Shown here: piece after piece, positions 26,826 to 34,937 of the stretch
Layout of the letters: every line of letters starts with the position of its first letter
Position numbering within the stretch: the first letter of the stretch is position 1
Origin: Vibrio splendidus
Lineage (GTDB): Bacteria; Pseudomonadota; Gammaproteobacteria; Enterobacterales; Vibrionaceae
NCBI RefSeq assembly: GCF_002873455.1
Contig: NZ_MCUN01000001.1
Coordinates: 338,675 to 401,587, forward strand
Length of the DNA: 62,913 nt
Direction of reading: 5' to 3'
Made by a program: the position numbers and the translations under genes
The notes under the pieces: model-generated
What the model was told of the DNA's origin: nothing
Databases searched by the model: none
Seen by the model: the letters and a program-made list of their open reading frames with translations, nothing else

Positions 26826-27410
26826 ATGGGCAATATTAAATTGGCCATAGTCATAATGCTTAAATCCCTTCTAGCATTCTGCCTCTATGGTTATTCCATT
26901 CATGCTGTTGCTGAGCCTGCTGTTACGCCAGTAGGAGAATCAACAAGACATGAAGTCGAATTATTCCGTGACAAAGACTACAAGTGTGTTCAATGCCATA
27001 AAGATTCAAAAGAAACGGTATTGGGTTCACATGGTGAAAGTGCACACGCTTTGCTTGGCCGCGAAGTAAATTGTACCGACTGTCATAGTTCTATTAGCCC
27101 CGATCACCGTGAAGGTGCACCTGAAGTGGTGAAGTATCGTGAGGCTCAATCACAACCGGGAACCGAAAAGGTTTTCCTAGACCCTAGCTTAATTTTAGAT
27201 GCCAATAGTCAATGTATCGATTGTCACAAGCCTGATGATCTGCGTGAAGCGAGTTGGACCCACGATGTTCACGCGCAAAACTTAACGTGTTCAAACTGCC
27301 ATGATGTTCATGCGACTGAAGCGAAGGTGTTGGGCTTAGATAAAAAGCAAACCATTAAGCTGTGTGTGGATTGCCATTCAGACTTCAACCAGAAGAAAGA
27401 AGGGGAGTAA
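26826..27410 (+). CDS. nrfB: Pentahaem cytochrome electron donor to NrfA
   Basis: A 194-residue periplasmic cytochrome with five CxxCH sites at about residues 54-58, 83-87, 130-134, 155-159 and 180-184, as in NrfB, which shuttles electrons from the NrfCD quinol oxidase to NrfA. An N-terminal hydrophobic export signal spans residues ~5-29. GGAAAGGA lies just upstream of the ATG. It is the first gene of nrfBCDE; nrfC follows after three bases. Confidence 0.95.
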   Translation: MGNIKLAIVIMLKSLLAFCLYGYSIHAVAEPAVTPVGESTRHEVELFRDKDYKCVQCHKDSKETVLGSHGESAHALLGREVNCTDCHSSISPDHREGAPEVVKYREAQSQPGTEKVFLDPSLILDANSQCIDCHKPDDLREASWTHDVHAQNLTCSNCHDVHATEAKVLGLDKKQTIKLCVDCHSDFNQKKEGE

Positions 27411-27413
27411 TCT

Positions 27414-28100
27414 ATGAGCTGCTCAAGAAGAAACTTTTTAGCGGGCGCGGGTGCCGTTATCTTTACTACTGGCGTTGCAGGAACGGCGGCGGTAACAAGT
27501 CGTAAAACATTAGCCAATGTCCAAGAAGATGGTGCTAAACGTTATGGAATGATTCATGACGAAACCGCGTGTATTGGTTGTACTGCTTGTACAGAAGCAT
27601 GCCGTGAAGTGAACAAAGTACCTGAAGGCGTGTCGCGCTTAGAAATTATTAAGAGCGAACCCCAAGGCGAATATCCAAATGTTGATTACCGTTTTACTCG
27701 TAACTCTTGCCAACATTGTGATAACGCTCCATGTGTCATGGTTTGCCCAACAGGTGCTGCCTACAAAGATGAAAAAACGGGCATTGTTGATGTCCACAAA
27801 GATAAGTGTGTCGGTTGTGGTTACTGTTTGTTAGCGTGCCCATATCAAGTGCGCTTTTTCCATCCAGAGAACAAATCAGCCGATAAATGTAACTTCTGTC
27901 GTGATACCAATCTAGCACAAGGGAAGTTGCCTGCTTGTGTAGAATCTTGCCCAACCAAAGCGCTGATATTCGGCGACTTGAATGACCCTAAGAGTGAGAT
28001 AAACCAAGTACTTCAATCTGAGGTGGTTTACAGAGATAAAGCCTATCTGGGCACTCAACCAAAACTCTATAAAGTGCCACACCAAAAAGGGGAGATTTGA
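27414..28100 (+). CDS. nrfC: Iron-sulfur subunit of the Nrf quinol dehydrogenase
   Basis: A 228-residue protein with a Tat signal (SCSRRNFLAGAGAVIFTTGVA) and four ferredoxin-type cysteine groups: CIGCTACTEAC (~residues 46-56), CQHCDNAPCVMVC, CVGCGYCLLAC and CNFC...CVESC. It transfers electrons from NrfD to NrfB in the periplasm. Three bases separate it from nrfB and two from nrfD. Confidence 0.95.
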   Translation: MSCSRRNFLAGAGAVIFTTGVAGTAAVTSRKTLANVQEDGAKRYGMIHDETACIGCTACTEACREVNKVPEGVSRLEIIKSEPQGEYPNVDYRFTRNSCQHCDNAPCVMVCPTGAAYKDEKTGIVDVHKDKCVGCGYCLLACPYQVRFFHPENKSADKCNFCRDTNLAQGKLPACVESCPTKALIFGDLNDPKSEINQVLQSEVVYRDKAYLGTQPKLYKVPHQKGEI

Positions 28101-28102
28101 TT

Positions 28103-29077
28103 ATGAGTGCATGGGATACAGCTTTTCAGTCTGGTACGGTGGTATGGGACTGGATTATTGCAATCTATCTATTTCTCGCGGGGATGTCGGCGGGTGCCGT
28201 AATGATCTCCATTTATCTTAAGCGCAAGGTTATTGAAGGTGATCCGGCTCATAATGGTGTATTAAAGGCTACGGCTTTTCTTGCTCCGTTTGGGATCATT
28301 GCAGGTCTGTTGATCTTAGTTTTCCATCTAACTAAGCCTTTGTCATTTTGGAAGATCATGATCTTTTATAACCCAACGTCTGTGATGTCGATGGGTGTGA
28401 TCTTATTCCAAGTGTATATGGTGATCTTGTTCCTTTGGATCGGTATTATTTTCCGAGATCAAATTGTCGTGTTCTTGAACGACCAAGCATGGTTGAAAGG
28501 GCGCCTCGACTTTGTTGGAAAATGGATAGGTAAGTTAGAGGTGTTTGAGAATGCTCTGGAAATATTCTTAGCGGTTCTCGCATTGATGCTTGCTGCATAT
28601 ACGGGCTTTTTGCTTTCAGCTTTAAATACCTTCCCATTATTGAATAACCCAGTTTTGCCGATTCTATTCTTGTTTTCGAGTCTATCTTCGGGCGCGGCTG
28701 CGTGTATTTTGTTTGGTGTATTGGTCTTCAAAGAGTCGCCACACAGTCCGAGTATTTCTTGGATACATGGATTTGAACGTCCGGTTGTGATGTTTGAGCT
28801 GTTTGTTCTTATTACTTTCTTTACTGGGCTTATCTTCGCTGGTGGTCAAAGTGAGCAAGCAGTATGGAACGCGATTGGTAGTGGTTTCTGGGCAAGTTGG
28901 TTCTGGTATGGCGTGATCGGTGTCGGTATGGTGCTACCATTACTGTTAAATGCCGTTACACCAACCTCAATCCGCCATAGCTCGGTGTATATTTTCTCCG
29001 TGACTTCGCTAAGCCTAATGGGCGTATTAATGCTGCGAACTTTTGTCCTGTATGCAGGACAGTTAACGATAGCTTAA
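28103..29077 (+). CDS. nrfD: Membrane quinol-oxidising subunit NrfD
   Basis: Integral membrane protein of 324 residues with eight or more hydrophobic helices, of the NrfD/PsrC family that takes electrons from menaquinol. The N-terminal helix region IYLFLAGMSAGAVMISIYLKRK is typical. The ATG at 28103 is preferred over the TTG two codons earlier because GGGGAG is at a good distance. It ends the electron-transfer part of the operon; nrfE follows after 128 bases. Confidence 0.94.
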   Translation: MSAWDTAFQSGTVVWDWIIAIYLFLAGMSAGAVMISIYLKRKVIEGDPAHNGVLKATAFLAPFGIIAGLLILVFHLTKPLSFWKIMIFYNPTSVMSMGVILFQVYMVILFLWIGIIFRDQIVVFLNDQAWLKGRLDFVGKWIGKLEVFENALEIFLAVLALMLAAYTGFLLSALNTFPLLNNPVLPILFLFSSLSSGAAACILFGVLVFKESPHSPSISWIHGFERPVVMFELFVLITFFTGLIFAGGQSEQAVWNAIGSGFWASWFWYGVIGVGMVLPLLLNAVTPTSIRHSSVYIFSVTSLSLMGVLMLRTFVLYAGQLTIA

Positions 29078-29205
29078 TTTTGCTCAAGTTTATTAGTGAG
29101 CAGGTGTTGGATACTAAACATCTGCTTATTAATGAACATGCTTTTAGTCAACATGAGATGCGTGTTCAAATCGGCTCTGCTCTAGCGGAGCCTTATTGAG
29201 GTGAT

Positions 29206-31128
29206 ATGGTCGGTTCTTTGGGGCTGTTTAGTTTAGTGTTGGTTGCTGTACTCAGTAGCATTATTGGTGTGCATTCGTTTTATCAAATGCTAAAAAAGCG
29301 GGCGCAAAATATAGGTTTAATCCGCAGTTTCTCTCTTTCAGGTGCACTGTTTTCTCTCACTTCTGTCGCGTTGCTTGGCTATGCCTTTGTCAGTGATGAC
29401 TTCTCTATCCTCTATGTCGCTGAACATTCAAATACTCAACTACCTTCATTTTTTAAGCTTGCAGCCGTATGGGCAGGCCATGAAGGTTCCTTGTTATTTT
29501 GGGTACTGACGATCAGCGTCTGGTCTGGCGTTATCGCCTTACAAAAACACTATTCGAATGAATACCAAAGCCGTGTGTTGTGGGTAATGAATCTACTGCT
29601 CGCGATATTTGCTTGGTTTACGTTATTTGCATCAAACCCATTTGAAATGAACTCGACGTTGCCGCTAGAAGGGCGTGATCTTAACCCAATGTTGCAAGAT
29701 GTCGGGCTGATTTTTCACCCTCCATTACTTTACCTTGGTTATGTTGGCTTTTCTGTGGTGTTGGCATTTGCTGTAGCCGCTTTGCTGGTTGATCCCATTG
29801 AATTCGATTGGGTTGCTCATTGTCGGAGTTGGTGTTTGGTCGCTTGGATCTTTTTAACCGCAGGGATCATTCTTGGCTCTTGGTGGGCGTATTACGAATT
29901 GGGTTGGGGCGGGTGGTGGTTCTGGGATCCTGTTGAAAATGCCAGCTTGTTGCCATGGCTTACTTCAACAGCTTTATTGCACAGCCTAGGCGTTGCTAAG
30001 GGCAAGCAACAGCTTCTGAAGTGGTCTCTCAGCCTTGCTTTCATTACATTTTGTTTGAGTATCTTAGGTACCTTTATCGTTCGTTCTGGCGTACTAACGT
30101 CGGTGCATGCTTTTGCTGTTGACCCAACCAAAGGTATCGCGCTGCTACTTATATTGGTGTTGGTGCTGGTGAGCTCTTTCTCTCTGCTTATAGTGAGAGG
30201 CGAATCTTTTGAATCTAACCCGATTACCAGCTTCGCCAGCAAAAGCTTTTTGAGCTTAGTTGCGGTACTCATCTTTGTACTGGCGACAGCGGTGGTTGTT
30301 TTCGGCACTTTTTATCCAATGGTATTCGAGTTACTTGGACTGGGGAACATATCGGTAGGTGCGCCTTACTTTAATCTGTTGATTGCACCTTTGGCTTTGC
30401 TTGCGTTGGCCGTCGTCGGCTTAGCCCCTTTGCTGAGTATCAAACCTCAAGCGACTAAAGGTGTTATTTCATCGCTAGCTGTGGCGTCATTGGTACTTGG
30501 TTATGCTTGTTATTCTTGGCAAGTAGAACAGGCGCAAGCACAAGTGATGGTGGCTGTTACTTGGGGACTCGCGTTTTGGGTGTTAATGACCCATGTTTAT
30601 GGCTTAGTGGTGACGCGCAGTTCCAAGTTCCAACGCAAAGTCTGGGTGATGACTTTTGCTCATGTCGGGGTTGCGGTACTCGCCGTAGGTGCTGCAATGA
30701 ATAGCTATCACTCGTTTGAGCGCAGCTATAAACTAAGCCCTGGCGCACAAGTGGAATTCATGGACTGGACGCTTTCTCATCGCGATACTGAGCTTTATGT
30801 CGCCTCAAATTTTACCGCAGAGAAGGCGATACTGAACCTAGATACTGGTGAGAAAAGCTTTTCCATCGCGCCAGAAAGAAGACACTACCAAGTTCGTGTC
30901 ATGAACATGAGTGAGCCTGCTATGAAGTGGTTCTGGCATGGTGATGTGTATATCACCATGGGCGAGAAAGTAGACTCTACCGCTTATGCGTTTCGAGTGC
31001 AGTACAAGGCGTATGCGCGCTGGATCTGGTTTGGTGGGTTGTTCTCCATTCTCGGTGCTTTACTTTCATTGACTCATCGTAAGAAGAAAACCGTTAAGGC
31101 GTCACAGTATGCATACCAGCGTTCGTAA
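29206..31128 (+). CDS. nrfE: Haem lyase subunit NrfE (CcmF family)
   Basis: Multi-pass membrane protein of 640 residues carrying the CcmF/NrfE tryptophan-rich motif WGGWWFWDPVENASLLPW (~residues 235-252), where haem is presented to apocytochrome. Together with NrfF and NrfG it attaches haem at the NrfA CWSCK site, which the general system cannot do. The TGAGGTGAT ribosome site is in the 128-base spacer after nrfD, where a GGCTC...GAGCC hairpin also lies. The end overlaps the next gene by 20 bases. Confidence 0.95.
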   Translation: MVGSLGLFSLVLVAVLSSIIGVHSFYQMLKKRAQNIGLIRSFSLSGALFSLTSVALLGYAFVSDDFSILYVAEHSNTQLPSFFKLAAVWAGHEGSLLFWVLTISVWSGVIALQKHYSNEYQSRVLWVMNLLLAIFAWFTLFASNPFEMNSTLPLEGRDLNPMLQDVGLIFHPPLLYLGYVGFSVVLAFAVAALLVDPIEFDWVAHCRSWCLVAWIFLTAGIILGSWWAYYELGWGGWWFWDPVENASLLPWLTSTALLHSLGVAKGKQQLLKWSLSLAFITFCLSILGTFIVRSGVLTSVHAFAVDPTKGIALLLILVLVLVSSFSLLIVRGESFESNPITSFASKSFLSLVAVLIFVLATAVVVFGTFYPMVFELLGLGNISVGAPYFNLLIAPLALLALAVVGLAPLLSIKPQATKGVISSLAVASLVLGYACYSWQVEQAQAQVMVAVTWGLAFWVLMTHVYGLVVTRSSKFQRKVWVMTFAHVGVAVLAVGAAMNSYHSFERSYKLSPGAQVEFMDWTLSHRDTELYVASNFTAEKAILNLDTGEKSFSIAPERRHYQVRVMNMSEPAMKWFWHGDVYITMGEKVDSTAYAFRVQYKAYARWIWFGGLFSILGALLSLTHRKKKTVKASQYAYQRS

Positions 31129-31663
31129 CAAACTCATCACGTTAATTGTATTGGCATTTGTTGTGGTGTTGGGGTTCGCCTTTGCGCTCAATAATAAGCA
31201 ACAATCGACGACTGTGTCGGAGCAGAAAAGGGCATTTCCAGAATTCATATCTACTGCGTTAGCGAATAGTGAAGACATCAGCGGCAAACAGGAAATCACG
31301 TTGACTGATATCACTCAGCATCCTTACCAATTAGTTAATGTATGGGCTTCGTGGTGCGGCATATGTAAAACTGAGCACGCTTTTTTGCTCAAACTTCACG
31401 GCAAAGGTATTCCAATTGTTGGGCTCAATTATCGAGATAATTCCGGGGCAGCAATCAATGTGTTATCGAGCGACGGAAATCCGTACTCGACTGTGATCAG
31501 TGATCCTCAAGGTAAGCTAGCGTTAGAGTTGGGTGTAATCGGCACCCCTGAAACGTATCTGGTCGACGCTGACGGCCAAATCATTAAGAAGTTACTGGGC
31601 GTGATCAACGAATCCGTGTGGCAAGAAGAACTTGCGATGTATTTTGATGGTGCGAATGGATGA
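31109..31663 (+). CDS. Thioredoxin-like protein of the DsbE/CcmG type
   Basis: A 184-residue membrane-anchored periplasmic thiol-disulfide protein: one N-terminal helix (~residues 9-27) and a thioredoxin fold with the active site WCGICK (~83-88) and the later cis-proline region GVIGTPETYLVD. CcmG-type proteins reduce apocytochrome haem-binding cysteines. It overlaps nrfE and, by an ATGA junction, the following nrfF, so translation is coupled. This role in the E. coli nrf operon is taken by general Ccm proteins; here a dedicated copy exists. Confidence 0.88.
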   Translation: MHTSVRNKLITLIVLAFVVVLGFAFALNNKQQSTTVSEQKRAFPEFISTALANSEDISGKQEITLTDITQHPYQLVNVWASWCGICKTEHAFLLKLHGKGIPIVGLNYRDNSGAAINVLSSDGNPYSTVISDPQGKLALELGVIGTPETYLVDADGQIIKKLLGVINESVWQEELAMYFDGANG

Positions 31664-32100
31664 TGAAGCCTTTAATACAAGCACTCGTTGTGCTGTCTAC
31701 GCTTATGGTTATTAGTTTTCCGACTTTGGCAGAAGATCTGTTTACAGCCAGTAACAAGGACACGAGTATTCAAGTTGAACTGTTTGAGTTTGAAAACCCA
31801 GAACAGCAGCAGCGCGCTATTACGTTGGCAAAAACGCTACGTTGTCCGCAATGCCAGAATCAAAACCTGATTGAGTCGAACTCCCCGATAGCAAAAGACT
31901 TACGCCTCGTTGTATTCAATATGGTAAAAGCAGGAAAGAGTAATAATGAAATTACTCAATATATGACGGAAAGGTTCGGTGAATTTGTGCTCTATAAACC
32001 GACAATGAGTGTTTCAAACTTATTACTTTGGTTACTTCCGAGCCTATTATTTCTGCTATTTATATATTTATCAGTAAAAAGTGTTAGAAAGAGCTCATAA
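31660..32100 (+). CDS. nrfF: Apocytochrome thioreductase subunit NrfF (CcmH family)
   Basis: A 146-residue protein with a signal peptide (residues ~1-24), the CcmH/NrfF active site LRCPQCQNQNLIES (CPQC near residues 63-66) and a C-terminal membrane anchor (~120-138). It delivers reduced apocytochrome to the NrfE lyase. Two consecutive ATGs (31660 and 31663) are possible; the first overlaps the previous stop as ATGA. No terminator is evident before the next small gene. Confidence 0.93.
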   Translation: MMKPLIQALVVLSTLMVISFPTLAEDLFTASNKDTSIQVELFEFENPEQQQRAITLAKTLRCPQCQNQNLIESNSPIAKDLRLVVFNMVKAGKSNNEITQYMTERFGEFVLYKPTMSVSNLLLWLLPSLLFLLFIYLSVKSVRKSS

Positions 32101-32189
32101 AAATTATGTATTACTGTTTACCAATTGACCTGTATTTTGTAACATTAAAGGATTATAAAGGCTAAGCACTGTTATATAAGGATGTATCT

Positions 32190-32366
32190 GTGGATAACGT
32201 AATCTCAAATTTAAAGAAAGAGTTCCATACTCATGTCCGATCTGACAAGTGGGCAGAAAAATACAGTGCAAAGTCGAGCATTTCTACGCTTACTCAAGAA
32301 GAGCTAACTGAATTAGAGAACGCTTGGGTTCAACTTATCATCTGGAAGCAAACTCAAGTAAGTTGA
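32190..32366 (+). CDS. Small hypothetical protein, GTG start (58 residues)
   Basis: A short open frame not preceded by other genes on this strand. It starts with GTG, eight bases after a good AAGGA ribosome site. The product is soluble, charged and probably helical, with a middle rich in Ser/Thr/Glu and a C-terminus NAWVQLIIWKQTQVS. I do not recognise the family. Codon choice resembles the neighbours (many ACT, GAA, AAG). A terminator-like hairpin lies 48 bases after the stop. Confidence 0.6.
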   Translation: MDNVISNLKKEFHTHVRSDKWAEKYSAKSSISTLTQEELTELENAWVQLIIWKQTQVS

Positions 32367-32413
32367 TCGTTCTGTAAAAAAATCGTAGCTTTAGCCGCAA
32401 CTGATTAATTTAT

Positions 32414-32448
32414 AACCCCATGTTGGTCATCCCAATGTGGGGTTTTTT
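32414..32448 (+). terminator. Rho-independent terminator after the 58-residue gene
   Basis: AACCCCA / TGGGGTT with inner TTGG/CCAA and a T6 run immediately after. It closes the nrf-side transcription before the ribA-type gene. Confidence 0.85.
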
Positions 32449-32461
32449 GTTACCTGAAAAA

Positions 32462-32484
32462 TAATTGTTATAATATAACAATTA
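32462..32484. promoter_or_regulatory. Perfect 23-bp palindrome upstream of the ribA-type gene
   Basis: TAATTGTTATA and its exact complement flank a single central base, an 11-1-11 inverted repeat. Such AT-rich, odd-centred palindromes are typical of dimeric repressor operators. It lies about 133 bases before the ribA-type ATG and just after a terminator. Confidence 0.55.
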
Positions 32485-32616
32485 GTGCATGGTCGACCTT
32501 GAAAAAAATTGTTAACAGCCTCATAGTGTCTATCATTAGATAGTTAGCTACAAAATATTGCCTAGACGTATAATGTAGTGTTGTTAAATACATCGAATTT
32601 TCAAGTGAGTATAGCT

Positions 32617-33213
32617 ATGGCGGAAGTGCGTGCCAGAATAGATTTCAAAGTAGGGGTAACAAGCAGTATCGATGCTGAACTTCTGTCTTTTCATGGATTG
32701 AAAACAGACAAAGAGCATGTTGCTGTGATATTTAAATCAGCCGATAAGACACAAGACATACCTCTTGTTCGTATGCACTCTGAGTGCCTTACTGGTGATG
32801 TGTTCCATTCCTCTCGCTGTGACTGTGGCGAGCAGCTTGACGAAACCATAAGAATTATGGGTGAGACGGGTGGAGTGATTCTTTACTTACGCCAAGAAGG
32901 TCGTGGTATTGGTTTGTATAACAAAATCGATGCATACCGACTGCAAAGCGAAGGTATGAACACTTACGAAGCCAACAACCACCTAGGTTTTGGTGATGAT
33001 TTGCGTGATTTTACAGAGGCAGCAGAAATGCTTCGTGCTTTGGGAACCACAAAAATTCGCCTAGTGACTAACAACCCAAAAAAAATCAATGAGTTGAAAT
33101 CTTTTGGTATTGAGATTGAGGAAGTGGTGAACACCTCTGCTCATGTTAAGTCGGGTAATGAAAGCTACCTTAAAGCGAAAGTCTCACACGGTAAGCATAA
33201 CCTGGATATCTGA
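32617..33213 (+). CDS. ribA: GTP cyclohydrolase II
   Basis: A 198-residue enzyme opening the imidazole ring of GTP in riboflavin synthesis. The zinc site is C-x10-C-x-C ([15 protein letters not shown], residues ~51-65); the catalytic loop is [17 protein letters not shown] (~89-105). [16 protein letters not shown] and [11 protein letters not shown] are further signatures. The ATG at 32617 gives the usual N-terminus. No FMN riboswitch is seen upstream. It stands alone with its own terminator, so it may be a second copy beside a ribBA elsewhere. Confidence 0.93.
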   Translation: MAEVRARIDFKVGVTSSIDAELLSFHGLKTDKEHVAVIFKSADKTQDIPLVRMHSECLTGDVFHSSRCDCGEQLDETIRIMGETGGVILYLRQEGRGIGLYNKIDAYRLQSEGMNTYEANNHLGFGDDLRDFTEAAEMLRALGTTKIRLVTNNPKKINELKSFGIEIEEVVNTSAHVKSGNESYLKAKVSHGKHNLDI

Positions 33214-33253
33214 TTCTCCTCCATTGTTGCGCATAACATAAAAATGTTTAAAG

Positions 33254-33278
33254 ACCTCACAAATGTGAGGTTTTTTTG
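33254..33278 (+). terminator. Rho-independent terminator of the ribA-type gene
   Basis: ACCTCAC / GTGAGGT with an AAAT loop and a T7 run, 41 bases after the stop. Confidence 0.92.
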
Positions 33279-33327
33279 TATTTATCTTGCAATAAAATTG
33301 TAAGTTTGTATTATTCAAATTCGTAGT

Positions 33328-33346
33328 GCAAATGATAATGGTTTGC
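33328..33346 (+). promoter_or_regulatory. Fur-box-like site upstream of the imelysin gene
   Basis: GCAAATGATAATGGTTTGC matches the 19-bp Fur consensus at 13 positions, and is embedded in a larger GTGCAAA / TTTGCAC inverted repeat. Downstream a short direct repeat of ATACTACGAATA occurs. It lies 56 bases from the ATG, fitting iron-repressed transcription of the imelysin group. Confidence 0.65.
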
Positions 33347-33402
33347 ACTATTACTACGAATAATACTACGAATAATAATTTAAAGCTCAACAAGGATGCT
33401 TC

Positions 33403-34662
33403 ATGACCATTAAATCTTTAGTGACTAAAGCCGTAACTTCGTCACTCATTTTTGCCTCTGCTTCTTCTTTCGCAGCAGTAACTCAAGATCAAGTTGTAGA
33501 ACATTACGCAGATATTGCTCATGCCGTGTTTGCAGATTCAGTAATTACAGCAAAAGCGTTGAACTCTTCTATTGATACCTTCTTAGCTTCTCCTTCTGCT
33601 GGTAACTTTGAACAAGTAAAACAAGCTTGGCTTGAGTCTCGTGTACCTTACCAACAGTCTGAAGTATTCCGCTTTGGTAACGTTGTTGTTGATGATTGGG
33701 AAGGCCAATTGAACGCATGGCCACTAGATGAAGGCCTGATCGATTACGTATCTTCTGACTACCAATATGAGCTTGGTAACGAAGGCGCTAGCGCAAACAT
33801 CGTTGCGAACAAAACTTTCCAAATTGGTCAAACGACAGTAGACGCAACCAATATTACTCCCGAGCTAATTGCAGATCTAAATGAGATCGGCGGTTCTGAA
33901 GCGAACGTAGCGTCTGGCTACCACGCGATTGAATTCCTACTTTGGGGCCAAGATTTAAACGGCACAAACAGCGGTGCAGGCGAGCGTGCTTACACTGATT
34001 TCGTTGTTGGCGCAGAGTGTACTAATGGCAACTGTGACCGTCGTGGCGCGTACCTGAAAGCATCAGCTGAACTTCTTATCCAAGACCTAGAATGGATGGA
34101 AAAGCAGTGGGCTGAAGGCGAGAAAGGCAACTACCGTCAAGAGCTTCTTTCTGATTCTAGCGAAAACGGCCTACGTAAAATGTTATTCGGCATGGGTTCA
34201 CTGTCTCTAGGTGAACTAGCTGGTGAGCGTATGAAGGTTGCACTAGAAGCAAACTCTACTGAAGACGAGCACGATTGTTTCTCTGATAACACGCACAACT
34301 CTCACTACTACAACGAGCAAGGTATCTACAACGTATACACTGGCTTGTACAAGCGTGAAGATGGCTCTCTACTTTCAGGCCCAAGCCTGTTTGACCTAGT
34401 TGAACAAAAAGACGAGCAAGCTGCAAAAGAGATTCAAAAGCAGTTTGACCTAGCACGTGCACAAGTTGGTCAACTTGTTGTTTCTGCAGAAAAAAACAAC
34501 CAGCACTTCGACCAGCTAATTGCTGCTGACAACGCTGCTGGTAATGCACTAGTAAACAAAACAATTGTTGCTCTAGTGTCTCAAACCGCTGCGATTGAGC
34601 GTGCTGCTGGTGTTATTGGTATTGATAGCCTTAACCCAGACACGGCTGATCACGAGTTCTAA
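33403..34662 (+). CDS. Imelysin-family (peptidase M75-like) iron-regulated protein
   Basis: A 419-residue exported protein: signal peptide residues 1-24 (cleavage near SFA-AV) and an imelysin domain with the GxHxIE motif as GYHAIE at residues 172-177. Imelysin-type proteins bind iron or haem in the periplasm and often accompany di-haem oxidoreductases and DUF1513 proteins, as here. Despite the peptidase label, proteolysis is unproven. It follows a Fur-like box. A 162-bp mobile repeat and a terminator separate it from the rest of the group. Confidence 0.85.
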   Translation: MTIKSLVTKAVTSSLIFASASSFAAVTQDQVVEHYADIAHAVFADSVITAKALNSSIDTFLASPSAGNFEQVKQAWLESRVPYQQSEVFRFGNVVVDDWEGQLNAWPLDEGLIDYVSSDYQYELGNEGASANIVANKTFQIGQTTVDATNITPELIADLNEIGGSEANVASGYHAIEFLLWGQDLNGTNSGAGERAYTDFVVGAECTNGNCDRRGAYLKASAELLIQDLEWMEKQWAEGEKGNYRQELLSDSSENGLRKMLFGMGSLSLGELAGERMKVALEANSTEDEHDCFSDNTHNSHYYNEQGIYNVYTGLYKREDGSLLSGPSLFDLVEQKDEQAAKEIQKQFDLARAQVGQLVVSAEKNNQHFDQLIAADNAAGNALVNKTIVALVSQTAAIERAAGVIGIDSLNPDTADHEF

Positions 34663-34675
34663 GAACCTGAGGTTA

Positions 34676-34837
34676 ATACCAATCGTAGTAAATAACTGGT
34701 CAGCCTAGCTAGTTAAAACGCTCGATAACTGCGTTGTAATTTTTGATTGTAGAATAACTACTTATCAGAAAATTACGCCTTGTTCTCAAGCCTTTTTCCT
34801 GCGCTATTTCTGATCACTTACTTACTGTGATTGGTAT
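34676..34837. mobile_element. MITE-like element with terminal inverted repeats
   Basis: The element begins ATACCAATC and ends GATTGGTAT. The arms extend to about 27 bases with only five mismatches (for example AGTAA and TTACT continue the pairing). It is 162 bp, has no coding capacity and lies 14 bases after an imelysin stop. This is the form of a non-autonomous transposable element common between Vibrio genes. Confidence 0.75.
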
Positions 34838-34848
34838 AGAACCAATAT

Positions 34849-34869
34849 AAGGGCTCTCATTGAGCCCTT
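34849..34869 (+). terminator. Terminator after the MITE
   Basis: AAGGGCTC / GAGCCCTT with a short loop, followed by TAATTG rather than a T-run, so it is a weak terminator. It would end transcription from the imelysin gene beyond the inserted repeat. Confidence 0.6.
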
Positions 34870-34937
34870 AATTGTTTGCTACTCATGAAAGTTACTCCCA
34901 CATAAAAACTAAAATCAAAAACACAGCAAGGCAATGT

